DNA from: Saturnia japonica
Lineage: Eukaryota > Arthropoda > Insecta > Lepidoptera > Saturniidae
Reading direction: 5' to 3'
NCBI GenBank assembly: GCA_033032175.1
Contig: CM065310.1
Span: 7,626,001-7,690,000, forward strand
DNA: 64,000 nucleotides
Shown: one piece after another, positions 32,586 through 44,486 of the stretch
Numbering within the stretch: position 1 is the stretch's first letter
Layout: each line of letters begins with the position of its first letter
Translations under genes and position numbers: made by a program
The notes under the pieces: generated by a model
Databases searched by the model: none
The model's input: only the letters and a program-made list of their open reading frames with translations
What the model was told of the DNA's origin: nothing

Positions 32586-33687
32586 TTATTGCGGTAAGAC
32601 CCAATTCTGAAGTCCACGCAGACGAAGGCGCGGGTGGAAACTAGTTGGTGTATAAAGCTTTTATTTGCCTGTATGATATTAGAGTTTAGCACGATCACGG
32701 ATTATTTAACGTTAATGACAGTCAGAAATTTCATTTTACGATTTTCAACGAATAACGCGAAAAAGCAATTTCTGTCAAATTTACCTAATTCCGTTAAAAA
32801 CAGATGCCAGTCAACGTGTACGTACTAATTAGTCTGAGATTTCACAAAACTGATTAAAACCTGTGCAAAAGCAAAGGTTTCCACTTTCATTTCAAATAAA
32901 GAGCATGAATACCGAAACAGTTGAATTGGGATTCATTAGCGGCGCTTTGAGTTGACTTGTTTGACACATTCAATTCGCATTCGGTACTCACAATGATGAC
33001 TTGAAGCCCCACGAAGACATTGAAATTAATTTTCATTTTGCAAAGAATTGATAAGTAATTTTAAGTAAAGATTATCTCAATTCTAAAACTTGAACAGGAA
33101 ATACTGTTTATAATCATTACCTACTCTTTTTACAGGATTTTATTTAACTGCCTTTGTTCGTATATGGGTCAAATCTTGCAACTGAATTTTAAAACAGTTA
33201 CCCCCAACTGATTGAGCTGAAAATTTGCAATACACGTTTAGTTTTCATAACAATGCATAGTTAGCTAAGTCATGGCATTCTCAATCAAGTATGACAGACT
33301 CCAAAGATGGCTGCTGAGAATAATACGAAAAAAATTATAATAAAGAAGCTTTTTCAAAACAAGCTTTAATCCAAAATATTTCTATAATTTTAAAAGATTG
33401 TAGCGCAAATAAAAAGGGAGGAAGCGGAGTTTAAAATAAAGAAATTTCTAGCGCATTAAAAGCTTTTCAAATTATTGAAATATTGATTATAAGATCCTTG
33501 TACAAAAGTTTCTTTATTATTATTATTATTTTAATTCGTTACAAGAACTAATTACAATTTCTTACTTTATTACTAGAACGATCACAAATCACAAATAGGT
33601 TTCGCCCTTATAATATTATTTGACATAATGATGTAGCTTATGCAGTGTATTCTATTTTAATTTAAATGATATCTAGAAATCCATAAT
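32586..33687. other. Unassigned AT-rich DNA with a (TTA)n tract
   Basis: An ATT-repeat lies near 33510-33527. No gene seen. Confidence 0.45.
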
Positions 33688-33735
33688 AATATTATGAACA
33701 CGAAAGTAACTTTGTCTGTCTGTTACGTTGTCACG
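33688..33735 (+). mobile_element. Short-element 5' fragment
   Basis: The phrase 'aatattatgaacacgaaag' followed by 'taactttgtctgtctgttac' is a familiar start of a lepidopteran short repeat. The remainder is not traceable. Confidence 0.35.
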
Positions 33736-33901
33736 CCTAAGCTGCCCACCGTCTGGTTGTGGTCATTGCTCTGTGGGTGCGCTAGTAAACTCGTCCTAGA
33801 TAATAATATGGTCAAAGAAAAACTATTAGGAACCGACTTTGCTGCTTTGTTATCAATTGAATGTCCTTGTGAGCTATGTAGCACTTTCTGTAAGATATTT
33901 A

Positions 33902-33930
33902 TTGATATATATATATATATATATATATAT
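33902..33930. repeat. (TA)n microsatellite at the LINE 5' junction
   Basis: About 14 TA units directly precede the first recognisable LINE coding sequence. In the open frame it is read as alternating Ile-Tyr, which is an artefact of the repeat. Confidence 0.8.
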
Positions 33931-36130
33931 GAATGTTATAAAAGTATAAGTAGAAACACTAGTATAAGGAATAAACCGTGGGTTAATAGAAGTCTAAGGA
34001 ATATGATCGAAGAAAGAGATAGATTATTTGAAGTTTGGAGTAATGAGCCAAAGAATATGCTAAAGAGACTGAACTACACTAGGTATAGAAATAAATGTCA
34101 AAAGAGTATAAACAGAGTTAAAAATAAATACGATAAAAATCGTATATTAGAATGTAATAATAATATTGAGATGTTATGGGATAAAATTAATTGTTTGATA
34201 GGAAATTCAAAACAATCTATCGATAATTTAATACTTTCAAAAATGGGTGGGGTACAAAATATTACAAAAATCAGTAATTATTTTGCTGAAACTTTTTCTG
34301 TAGAAATAGATAAAATAAAACATAATTGTAATGAAACATGGCTCGATAGAAAACAATATTTTAAACCTGTTGACGTATGTATGAGGTGGCAACCCGTAAC
34401 AGCGAGTAATGTGAAGCTAGTAATAAAAAATATGAGTTAAGAAGTCACCGGGTTGCAATCGCATCCGCATGTCAGACTTAAAAACTGTTGTGGATAGGGT
34501 GAGTCCTGTTTTGGCTAAGCTTGTTAATTTATCTGTTAGCAAACACATCTTTCCTGATAAATTGAAGGAAGCAATCGTGCGACCAATATATAAAAAAGGT
34601 GATTACACAAATATATCTAATTATAGACCTATACTTATATACTTTCAAGTTTAGATAAAATAATGGAAAATCGTATTGTCAATCAGCTGGATAAGTACCT
34701 ACAACAATACAATATAATTGATAGTTACTAACACGGGTTTTTAAGAGGTAAAAGTACAAGTACATTGTTATTTCAGTTTACTGATAAAATTAATAATCAC
34801 CTGGAGAGTAAAAAAATTGTAGTAACTATATTTTTCGATTACAAGAAAGCATTCGATACATTACAAAAACAACACTTTTAAATGCCATGGAGGAGTGCGG
34901 AGTGGGAAAACCACTGAACCAGTGGTTCCGTGATTACCTCACCGACCGCTCTTATCGCGTGAAAGTGGGCGATACGCTCAGTGATGAGGTGCCGGTGCGC
35001 AGCGGCGTGTCGCAGGGCTCCGGGTGTGGTCCGATCTGCTACCTCATGCATGTCAACAGCCTAAGCAGCGTGCTGCAGCATTGCACCGCATACATGTATG
35101 CCGATAACCTGTGTGTACTGCGTGCTGGCACGGACCTCACGGAAACCTATCAGCTAGTTCAAAATGATATCGATGCAGTAGTCAAATGGTCGCATGATAA
35201 TGGAATAATTTTAAACTCCGAAAAAACTAAACTTTTGGTTATCTGCTCACCTTATACACAACTTTCTATCTCGACTCTAGACTTGTTTGCTCACGAATAC
35301 TCGTGTATACATAACAATAAAATAAGCTGTAAATGTAAACCTATAGAAAATGTAAATTTAGTTACTTACCTCAGTGTAAAATAGATAAGAGCTTCTCGTG
35401 GTCTCAACATATAGATTATATTTGTGCTAAATTAAGAATATTACTTGGTAAATTCTATCGCCTAAGTTTCAGAGTTCCTGTTAATATTTTAAGATATCTT
35501 TATTTCACACTAGTCGAGTCAGTGATAGGTTATGGTCTTGACAGTTGCATTAACATTTAAAACATATTTGGATAAATTGGAAGCTTTGCAAATAAGATTT
35601 TTAAAGCTAATTGTAACAAAAAAGACTAAAGCCACTTGTAAGAGTGATTATAGAAAACTATTTAAAATATGTGGTGTCCTGCCTGTCAGCCTAAAACATA
35701 AATATCTTTTGCTTATTAACCAGCATACCAGGCAGGACCATGACTTATCACTGATAACAAATAGTCATAATACCCGGTCGATGTCTGCCGGCAGGTATAT
35801 TGTGCTTAGAGTAGGTAACTACTACGGCGATAGAGCACTTAATAAGCGCGTACCCTACTTGGTAAATAGCCTGCCGGCGGATATCCCAAAGGAATTAGAT
35901 CTTAATATGATTAAAAAGAAAGTTAAAAAATATTTATTAGGTTTATAGTGTAAGACTTAGTATTACCTCTAATATAGGTACATATTATATGTTGTATATT
36001 ACATATTGTATGTATTACCTGTTACATATTTATTACTTACGAGACTCGCCCACAGTCAAACCGCTAAACCGGTTTTGTGGGAAACTAGCGTTAACATTAA
36101 ATATAACACATTATTGTGCAATTTCTTAAA
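33931..36130 (+). mobile_element. 5'-truncated LINE (CR1/Jockey-type RT)
   Basis: About 2.2 kb with the linker, reverse transcriptase and C-terminal part of ORF2, then a 3' untranslated region with 'aaaccgctaaaccggttttg' (36058-36077). The 5' edge abuts a (TA)n tract. I see no A-tail; the end near 'aataataaataa' (36130) is uncertain. The class is inferred from RT motifs and the C-terminal region; a phylogeny would be needed to choose between CR1 and related clades. Confidence 0.8.
33940..35948 (+). pseudogene. LINE ORF2 reverse transcriptase with several lesions
   Basis: Readable in five pieces. 33940-34437: NKPWVNRSLRNMIEERDRLF and the linker. A shift at about 34437 leads to KSPGCNRIRMSD and RPIYKKGDYTNISNYRPI (RT blocks 0-2), to about 34640. 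Next frame: SSLDKIMENR, a stop in Y-stop-HGF at about 34731, then TIFFDYKKAFDTL (first catalytic Asp kept). After a shift at about 34878 the frame 34887-35384 gives SGVSQGSGCGPICYL and, at 35097-35108, YADN in place of YADD. The remaining pieces, to the stop at 35946-35948, carry the C-terminal region (KFYRLSFRVP, ALQIRFLKL, KHKYLLLINQH, RVPYLVNSLP). The YADN change removes one of two adjacent catalytic aspartates, so this copy is dead by mutation as well as by frameshift. Positions 34885-35160 are far more GC-rich than the rest of the ORF. Confidence 0.9.
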
Positions 36131-36855
36131 TAATAAATAACCAATTTTAATGAATTTTGGTATAGAGATAGATTAGACCTTGGGAAAGGACATAGAGTAC
36201 TTTTTGTAGCGAAAATAAAATTTTAGGGGTAGAAAATAGGGAATGAAAGTTTCTATGAACAAAATTTGGGAACACCAAATGCGCATGCGTGATAATGGTG
36301 AAATGACATCGGCTGCCATACGAACCAGTTTGTTGATTGTCAATCTCGTTTGTTGATTATTGATATTGTTATACTTAATAAGAAATGTATTTTGTATTTC
36401 TAAATTATTTTTTAAATGATAGTCCAGTATTCATTTTAAGATTAGCTGAAGTGTATATAAACTGTTTAACTACACAGTACGGCATAATTACTGTTTTATT
36501 GTGTGGTAGGTATATGACGTGCGATATCAATCGCGGTTCGCTGAATTTTATAAATTCTAAGCGATTGTAAATTAAAATACCTATTGTAAATGATCTGCAT
36601 TATACAGTTTTGCTACAAGTGAATTATTTAATTGTATTATTCCACATGTGGTGAAAATAAAACTTAGGGGAAATTTTGTATGAAGAACCCATTCATATAT
36701 ATGCGTTTGGTAAGAAAGGAATAAGAGGGGTTTTTCAAAAAACCTTCCTGTAGGCCGGTACAATAAGGTATGATTTTAATTATTTTTGAAGTTTTATTGG
36801 GACTGTGTTGGGTTCATATTGACATATAATGTCAATACCATACAAACAGTAATAA
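36131..36855. other. Unassigned AT-rich DNA
   Basis: No recognised feature. Confidence 0.45.
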
Positions 36856-36859
36856 TCCC

Positions 36860-37008
36860 ATTGTGATTTTCTTTTAGTTTTCGTGTTCCGAAATCAGCCG
36901 GTGAATATGCAGTAATAAAGCGGGGTGGTAGGGATTGCGACCACAATACACATAGTGATAAACCCATCTATGATTTTCTTTTGTTTTTTTTTTTTTTTTT
37001 TTTTTTTT
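36860..37008 (+). repeat. Dispersed repeat family C, copy 2, with T-rich end
   Basis: Same blocks as 24150-24310. It breaks off into T25 at 36984-37008 where the internal unit would begin again. Confidence 0.6.
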
Positions 37009-37031
37009 GGGATTATGTAAGTATAGCTATA

Positions 37032-37440
37032 TCTATATTAAAATATCTGTAGTCCTGTCTGTACTTTTAATATTTTTAGAAAAATTCCCGATACGCATAT
37101 TATATGAACGATACTGATCACGAATATGCCATTAATTTTTTTTTGTCCGTCAGTCTGTCTGTTTGTAGGTCCGGATTTAACTCAAAAACGGCTTGGCTGA
37201 TTCTTATGAAATTTTGTACACGGGATGCTTATATCATCGGTCAGTTGATAGGGTATAAAAAATTTCAATATTACATTTAGATAATGTAAAAAAAAAATAT
37301 ACTTTCAACACTTTCGGGAACCGTAAAAAAAATTTTAAAAAAAAATTAAAATTTTATTAATTCTTAACGGATTTCGAAATTTTATACACAAGAAGTCTAA
37401 CTATTTACATAACTAATGGGCTATAATATTAATGGCTATA
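37032..37440 (+). mobile_element. Helitron-like element, 5' part
   Basis: Begins TCTATATTAAAATATCTG (37032) after A and follows the complete copy at 25960: 'cccgatacgcatattatatg', 'acgatactgatcacgaatat', 'tccggatttaactcaaaaac', 'attttgtacacgggatgc'. The 3' hairpin and CTAG are absent. Confidence 0.6.
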
Positions 37441-38040
37441 AGAATTTGTCTGTTGTGTGAGTAAAAGTTGAATGAAATGAAAAAGCCAAGTATGAGAATT
37501 TGTTTTCTTTAGCTTTGGCTGTAGAATTTGAAGCTAAGAACGGTAATTGATAAGTTAAATAGAAAATTTCATATCACTATGTTTTTTAAATATGGTTGAT
37601 ATTTAGTTACCAAGGTAAACCTGATAAAAATATTCATGAATGTCCCAAATCTTATGGTATAAAACTTTAATAATAATAATGAATGCCTCAGAATAGTAAT
37701 TAGAAATAACAAAGTGTTTAGATTGAAACATTTCAAAGCAAATGTGTTTAACTGCCATCTAGAATATTAGCTAGTCGGTACCTAATTCCAAATCGTAGAG
37801 ATAATTGGATTTCTGGTACAATTACGAAGCAAGATTCCCAAAGCCGCCACTGATTGACACTGGGACCTAATACTGCAGATTCTAATTCTACGACGCACTG
37901 TTACCACCTTTAGTGAACAATCTGGACTGGTTTTTATAGTAATAATAATAAATGCATTTGTAATTTTTTTTAGATAAACTAAATTTTCCATATTAATTAG
38001 TCATTCGTTTTTCATCGTTAATTCATTAGTTTCATGTTCA
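37441..38040. other. Unassigned AT-rich DNA
   Basis: No recognised feature. Confidence 0.45.
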
Positions 38041-38195
38041 TTGGGTTTAAGTTGTTTCTCGGAAACGGCTTGCAACGATTTGGATGAAACTTTGTATGTG
38101 GATAATGTTTTACATTACAAGTTTACCTATATAGGTGTATTTTTTTCCTGTAAAACAAATAGCGCAGCTCAGGCGCCTAGATATTTTCTGTATTT
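38041..38195 (+). repeat. Dispersed repeat family E, copy 2
   Basis: 'gtttctcggaaacggctt', 'gatgaaactttgtatgtgga', 'acaagtttacctatataggt' and the end 'cgcagctcaggcgcctagat'. The end hairpin is decayed compared with copy 1. Confidence 0.6.
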
Positions 38196-39019
38196 TATGT
38201 TTATAATCAAACAGTAAAGAAACGAAATCTGTACATGAAGATCTGTACATCTATATATGAGTACAAAACACTTTACGTAGCTTTAGAACTTGTGATATCA
38301 TATTTCGATAGTTTCGAAGTAATCCTTCTTCATCTCAATCGTTATCATGTTTGTGTGGATCTTAACCCTTCATGATAGCTATTGTCTTGGTCTGAATTAT
38401 TTCACGTCAAATTATGCGATCTCTGCTAAAAGTATCACACCTTTATTGGCATTCAGAGCACGAACTAGTTGAACCATCTAACGAGCAGGTCTTCGTCCAC
38501 AAGTATACAAGTTCTTGCTCCTTCAAAATTCCCTAACAAGATACTCTAGGTTGCCAGTACTTATTTTTTAATGTGTTCGAAATATTATAGAACCTGTCGA
38601 GAAATTGTACAAGATAATCTAATGCTGGTTTCTAGTAGCCTAAAAATAACAACTTACGTTGGTAGGTAAGTCCAATACTCTTCTAAAGCATTCGTTATTA
38701 TCGCTATTAATTTTATAGGGTGAAAATATATTTGTTCTGTTATTCAGAACAGCAGTATGTCATATGCTATACGGATTTAATCACGTAAACAGCTACAGTT
38801 TGTATTGATCGTTAGCAGGTAGTATACTTGCTCCTAATTACTAATTGCGTTCACACATACCAAGTTCAGAGATACCTTTGATTAAATTCTAACATACATT
38901 AAGGGAGACATGCAGTGTGTGTTTACTTGAGATTATATTTGTACTGTTTACTTTTCTTAATGTATATTTAGAATTCGAATTAATTGATAATTTGTCAAAC
39001 TAGATGTACTAGAGAGTAC
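38196..39019. other. Unassigned DNA
   Basis: No recognised feature. Confidence 0.45.
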
Positions 39020-39135
39020 ATCTCGTAGAATGTTGAAGAAGCGAAAGATGTATGCCAGGATTGTAGCAGGTGGAAGGACGTGGTCTCTGCCTACCCCGTT
39101 GGGAAATAGGCGTGATTTTTATATGTATGTATGTA
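39020..39135 (+). mobile_element. LINE 3' end with (TATG)n tail
   Basis: Translates to VEEAKDVCQDCSRWKDVVSAYP before a stop, the C-terminal signature of an RTE-type LINE common in Lepidoptera, followed by 'gggaaataggcgtgat' and the short tail 'atatgtatgtatgta'. About 115 bp survive. Confidence 0.65.
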
Positions 39136-39149
39136 CGAGAGAGGTAGAG

Positions 39150-39400
39150 AGCACAGAGAAATTTCTTTAGAGATTCTTGGGGCAGTCCGACTTGTGAGAT
39201 ACTTCCCCTCTACGGAAGATCGCAGTCAAATAACCTTGTGTTGTATTCCTGCGGTGAGTAGGGTTTCCAGAGCTCATTGGGGAAGGAGGTTCAAGGTCAG
39301 CTACGCGCTAATGATACCTATAGTATTACAAGCGTCCATAGGTTACGGTAACCGCTTATGATCAGGTCGGCCGTATTCTTATTTGTCACCTTTGTAGTAC
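39150..39400 (+). repeat. Dispersed repeat family A, copy 2
   Basis: Plus-strand partner of 22495-22790, directly behind the LINE 3' end. The 76-codon open frame here is part of the repeat. Confidence 0.65.
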
Positions 39401-40261
39401 AAAAATAACTATCTAGGTATTAAAAACTAAACCGAAGTAAAACTTTATTGAAATAGAAACATTCATCTAAATCATTAGAATAGATTCTGATAAACCAATG
39501 AAATGTATGTACACTAATCTCTATATATTATTTCTGAAAGGTGATTTTTTTTTGTGGCAACGCCATGTCTCCCTTAATATTATTTATCAAAATTGATGAT
39601 TCAAAGAACATTTTAAAGCTTATATTCCCCGCTATTGACGAAAAATAGTTTAAAGTAAATATTTTACTTAAAAACTTTTGATGTAAAGCTGACCTTGAAA
39701 GCTACCTAACCAATATGAATGTAGTTTCAAGATTAATATAGAATTGAATCCGAGTGAGGATCTATGTAACATATCGTTAAGTATTTCCATAGAGACTAAG
39801 CATCAACGGTGATATAATATTAAAAAAAAAAACTATAACAAACAGCTTTCTCTTACTCTGCGTAAGATTAACGCTTAAGACTGCATAGAACATAGATTAT
39901 TTTCATGTGAACAAAGCCGCGAATACTAGCTAGTGTACAATGAATCTTATAAAAATGATATGATATACCAACTAATATTTTATGAGTTAATTAATAAAAG
40001 CATGTTTCGTTTTCCTCCGATTTAATCCCGGTTCCAACATGTTCCGAGGAGCCCATGTAAACGTGATCCAAGTAAAGGCAAACCTATCTAATTTGGTACG
40101 TCTACCCCAGATTTCCAAGAAAGTAATTTACTTTTGCAAGGTACATTTTTATATTCAAAAAAACATTTATTTACATCAGTTAATATAACTGGTGACTTTA
40201 TTAAATTTGGGAGTGATAATTTTATTGGTTAATTGAAAAAATCCGATCAATTAATTAAACC
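39401..40261. other. Unassigned AT-rich DNA
   Basis: No recognised feature. Confidence 0.45.
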
Positions 40262-40400
40262 CGATTGAATTTCTTACCGGTTCTTCTCGATGACTAGGAT
40301 ATTTTCCGAACCGACAGCAGTGTTTTGACGTTCATAAGTGCCTTCTTAGGCCCTAAATTGAGTAAAGATTTTTTGATTTTGATTTTTTAATTATTATAAT
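40262..40400 (+). repeat. LINE-tail-like repeat family T, copy 1
   Basis: 'tttcttaccggttcttctcg', 'tgttttgacgttcataagtg', 'ccttcttaggcc' and 'attgagtaaag' followed by (TTTGAT)n-like ending. The same blocks occur at 44487-44615, 54185-54290 and, inverted, 57490-57610. The T/GATTT-rich end suggests a retroelement 3' terminus. Confidence 0.6.
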
Positions 40401-40629
40401 ATAACTTATATTACTAAGGAATTATATTCGTCGATAATATTGAAAATCCGCTGATTTATTCATGTAAATGAAAGTACGCTAGGTTAATGATGGAAAAAGT
40501 CGTGAGCGACCTCTATAAAATGTTAACCTGAAGATTCATGTAAATATTTATTATGTTAATTGTTTTTATTGAGTTGATTTTTGGTGAATATTCTTAAAAC
40601 ATGTTAATTAATTTAACAATATCAGGGAG

Positions 40630-40735
40630 ACCAAGTTATGACCTATCTAGGTAAACTTGGTATGTTTTACAAGATTATCTTAATAAAAATGTCATCCAAA
40701 GAACCGTTTCCGAGAAACCAATAACATTATATCGC
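40630..40735 (-). repeat. Dispersed repeat family E, copy 3
   Basis: Inverted: 'acctatctaggtaaacttgg', 'atgttttacaagattatct', 'accgtttccgagaaacca'. Partial. Confidence 0.5.
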
Positions 40736-40795
40736 ACACTTAGAATAGTATTAGATATTTTCATGTGAGAAGTAAAAAAAAAAGTTTTACTTATT

Positions 40796-41033
40796 AACAA
40801 TTTGCAATGCAGAACCGACATCGGATGCTTACAGAATGCTGTGTGGTTCTTTTAAGTTCTCTTGTCATCTACCTGAGAAATTTGTATAGTGTTATTGATA
40901 TGTTTGTTTTTTAGTTTATAGTTCTTGTTTGTATAAGTAGTACATATAAGTTATGATGGGATTGGGATATCCTTAGTGATAAAAGTTCCTAAATAAAATT
41001 GAGTTTATTAAAAAAAAAAAAAACAATTTGCAA
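40796..41033 (+). mobile_element. Retroposed insert with A-tail and 12-bp target duplication
   Basis: AACAATTTGCAA occurs at 40796-40807 and again at 41022-41033. Between them is a 214-bp insert ending in a run of about 12-13 A at its 3' end, with AATAAA at 40992-40997 about 12 bases before the tail. That set is the signature of LINE-mediated insertion of a polyadenylated RNA. The insert could be a 3' piece of a host mRNA (a processed pseudogene) or the 3' end of an unrecognised LINE. I cannot name a source. Confidence 0.75.
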
Positions 41034-41639
41034 AGAATAATTGAGACTGTTATTGTTAATTTTTATATGCATCGTTTTCAATGTTTTTAAATAAAATATT
41101 AAAAAAACATGCACATAAACTATGTAGTTGTATGTTGTAGTTGTTGTATGTAGTTTGTATGTGGTAAAGTGTATTTCTTAAAAATAATAAATTTCAATTT
41201 GAAATTTTCTAAATTTACGTAAACTATATAAAATTTGAAAAGAACAAAAATCATTGTGGGTCAGTCGATAGCAATAACCATAAGTGAAAATAATAAATTT
41301 AGCCTAAGTAGCCTGAATTCAAAACTGTGCCACTAATTAAAGAATTATAATCTGACACTTGATCTATAATTATTATTATAAGGAGTTGAAAATGATTAAT
41401 GACTAGTTTTTGCTGGCGCTTTTCTTAATTTATGAAAGTTTTAGAAGGTACACTCCTGAACTACTAATCCGATGCTAAAAATTCTTTAATGTATTATCGA
41501 CCTATAAAGCTACGTTCTCCGTGTGTTATATAGGCTATATTAATTGCTATAAAATTTTACATTATAATCATTGCGAACGATGTCGCGGGCAGTTCCTAGC
41601 ATCATAATATGCTATGTTATTCTAATTAGATTTTATTTT
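41034..41639. other. Unassigned AT-rich DNA
   Basis: Includes a 'tgtagttgttgtatgtagtt' low-complexity patch near 41130. Confidence 0.45.
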
Positions 41640-42000
41640 ATTTATTGTAGCACGGCAAAGTAACCGCTCTGTACCTGAAAGCACAATACAATCCAATAAA
41701 CGATGACCGCCAAGAGATTAGTAATTCATCACTAGTCGTAAGTCAGTCAGTGAGCCGGCGTGCAAGCCTCGGACACTGGGGATATACGTAGGTTGATCAT
41801 GAAATGCGACAAACCAAACGAGAGTTTCAGTGACATGCTTCTCACCATGTGAAGGTTCTGTATAACATTAATTACGGGATATATACTGAATAATCTCGAT
41901 CTCGTAATGGAACACGCCTAACCGTGCTATTATGGCTGGTGCTACGCCTGGTGTATGGTGGTAGCGATCTAGTCGAACACAATAGTCATGTCGTACCACC
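41640..42000. repeat. Dispersed repeat family D, copy 2
   Basis: 'agcacaatacaatccaataa', 'cgatgaccgccaagagatt' and 'gagccggcgtgcaagcctc' correspond to blocks at 17877 and 55880. GC-richer than the surroundings. Confidence 0.5.
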
Positions 42001-42157
42001 CGGCATTGTTAGTTTTCCATATTAAGGCAATAAGGTACCAATCTAATTTTTGAAGAGAAAACACTTGCATCTATAGGATTTAACCTGCGAGAGAATGAGA
42101 TAGAATAGATTAAAAACGGTAAATGCAAGTCCTGATAATACGACTATGATGGTCGTC

Positions 42158-42300
42158 GAATTGGCCTAGCGGTGTGACGGCCAGAATTATACGCACTGTT
42201 ATATGTACAGTACAAGTGGTCGATAGTTCGAGTCCAGCGGATTTAGGATTTTCAAAAAAACTGTTCTTATTTTTTCTGAAGGAAGTATACATGGTTTTTT
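42158..42300 (+). mobile_element. tRNA-headed SINE, partial
   Basis: A-box-like TTGGCCTAGCGGT (42160) and B-box-like TAGTTCGAGTCCAGC (about 42226), with the phrase 'ggatttaggattttcaaaaa' after. The 50-base spacing between boxes is longer than in a tRNA. The 3' part is unclear. The plus frame 42174-42410 is a read-through. Confidence 0.55.
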
Positions 42301-43200
42301 ATTTCATTTTATTCATAATTTCGGGTTTTTATCGTAGCGGTAAACCATTAATATTACAATTTATATTTATGATGAAAAGGGAAGCAGTAAATTTTCTACA
42401 ACTCAGATAGCGTAATTTTATAAGGGTTAACTTTACGACCTAGTAAAATAATATGTTTAACTAAGCCTCTGTTAACTGAGTCATCTATATTTTTATTCTT
42501 TGCTTGGTTAAAGAGTTTTGTGTTAACGAACTTTTAATTGTTATATATTTCTTATCATTACTTAAAGCTATTATTTAATTAAAAGAATTATAATGTTAAA
42601 AAAAAAACTGGGAAAAGGTTGACAGTGATATAATATGTCTATTTTAAAAAGATCGTTTCTATTCGTATGTATATTTTCAGCTTAACAACTTTATGCGAAA
42701 TTCAATGTGTTTTAGAGAAAAAAAGACGTAACGTGTTTATATAGGTAATACTTTTTACAAATATGAACAGCAAACGAAAATATTTATGAATAACAAATAC
42801 TCATACTCACATTCACTTTAGGAAAGGGTAAAACTAGTCCTAACGTAAAGATACAATAATAATGTTGGTCTACCAGCGTACCCTTTTAACTAGAATATAT
42901 TATCCATATTTTATTTAAAGATTCCACCTTGTTGCCTCGTTGTGGTCTGCACTGTTGCGTTACAGGTGTGTCTCTGTTTTAATCTCCTAATGGGTGCCCC
43001 GTGCCGGCTTTTGCTTCCCACATTGTAAATATAAAACTAGAAAGGGCCTTCAGTTTCGTTAGGGTTCTGTAACAACGTTATACCCACATCCTTGTTTTAT
43101 TAATAGCATAAATATTGTCATAAATTTGTAATGCGAATAAACAAATAGATATTCGTTTCTGATCAAACACATGACTTCAAAGCATACCTAATATAAATAT
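42301..43200. other. Unassigned AT-rich DNA
   Basis: A GC-richer patch near 42950-43020 has no motif that I know. Confidence 0.45.
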
Positions 43201-43201
43201 A

Positions 43202-43547
43202 CTAGCTGTGTACCGCGATTTCACACCCGTATAATTTCAAAGAAATCACTGACTGATAATTCATAATACATTACTATAGACAATATTTTTAGTAACATTT
43301 TCTTGTTGCATTAAAATATATTGCACCTTGTTCTACTGAACCGAGTGTTGAATTATTTTAATTTTACATTATCTCCCAAACTACATGCTATAAGTGCAAA
43401 CTTTATCTTCATGAAATTGTCTTTTATTTATGATAAAGGGCTTATAAGCTATGCCTAATAATAATACTTTTTTGACTCCGACTGGTATTTCTGGAGATAA
43501 GTGTGTTTAAACAAACCAGCACTCTTCCGCTTCATTATATTAATATA
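43202..43547 (-). mobile_element. Helitron-like element, first of an abutting pair
   Basis: On the minus strand it ends 'cgggtgtgaaatcgcggtac' and CTAG (43205-43202). At its 5' side are 'tataatgaagcggaagagtg' and 'gtttgtttaaacac'-type phrases. The expected 5' TC is not exact where it meets the next element at 43548. Confidence 0.6.
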
Positions 43548-44291
43548 CTAGCTGTGTCCCGCAGTTTTACCTACATATAATTTAAAAGAAATCACTAATT
43601 GATGATTTAAAATACTTCGGTATATTAGACAATATTTTTATTGAGCGGCCAGATGCATCACATCTCACGGGTGGTTCGCGTCACAACTACTATAGACATA
43701 GATCCGAGCTGAGTGTAGAACTATTTTAATTTCCCATTATCTCATTACATTCTTGTATTTTATTTTATTAACATGATGTAAAGGGCAAAGATTAATCTTC
43801 ATGAAATTGTCTTGATAATGAAGTAACTTTCATTCGTAAGCTATTCCAGAAAATAATACTCATAAATGATTTTTTAATGTTTAACTATTTTTTACAAAAT
43901 GCCTTATTGTGGTTTATGTATAAGAGATAGGCATATGATATCGGACTTTTTTTAGATATAGGTACTAAGGGCCAACATTTTTGTAGAACATTGTCGTTAC
44001 GTACCATTAACCATTACGTCAGTGCACGCCGATAAAGCAGTTCGAGAACACTTCCACTTCCGACTTAGTGAATAAAAATCAATATTTAAGGATAGCTGAG
44101 AGTAATAACCTAATAGTAAATAACGTGTACTATACCTCGTGAGTCTGGCTATCATATATAAAAATAATTTTTCGAATCCGATCGGTAGTTCCAGAGATTA
44201 GTTGGTTTAAACAAACAAACAAACAAAAGTCTCTTCCGCTTTATTATATTGTTGTTATTGTTATTATTTAATAATATATTAATAGTATAGA
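43548..44291 (-). mobile_element. Helitron-like element, second of an abutting pair
   Basis: On the minus strand it starts TCTATACTATTAATATATT (from 44291) after A and ends CTAG (43551-43548). Near its 5' end is 'aataaagcggaagagacttt' followed by a (GTTT)n run. Length 744 bp. Its 3' end sits directly on the 5' end of the first copy, so the two are head to tail. Non-coding. Confidence 0.7.
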
Positions 44292-44486
44292 TAGATGATA
44301 GTGTAACTTTAGATAGTAGAAAGTTTTTTAGGTAATAGTATCAGGTTTTACTGTCAAAAGGTTATTAAAGATTGGATAATTATGTGAATTATAGTGATGT
44401 CTAGAAATGACTACCTTTCTGTGCATCTACTAAATTATTATTATTATGTTTTATTAACACTTTTGTATAGTTGGAAAAAAACCCCC

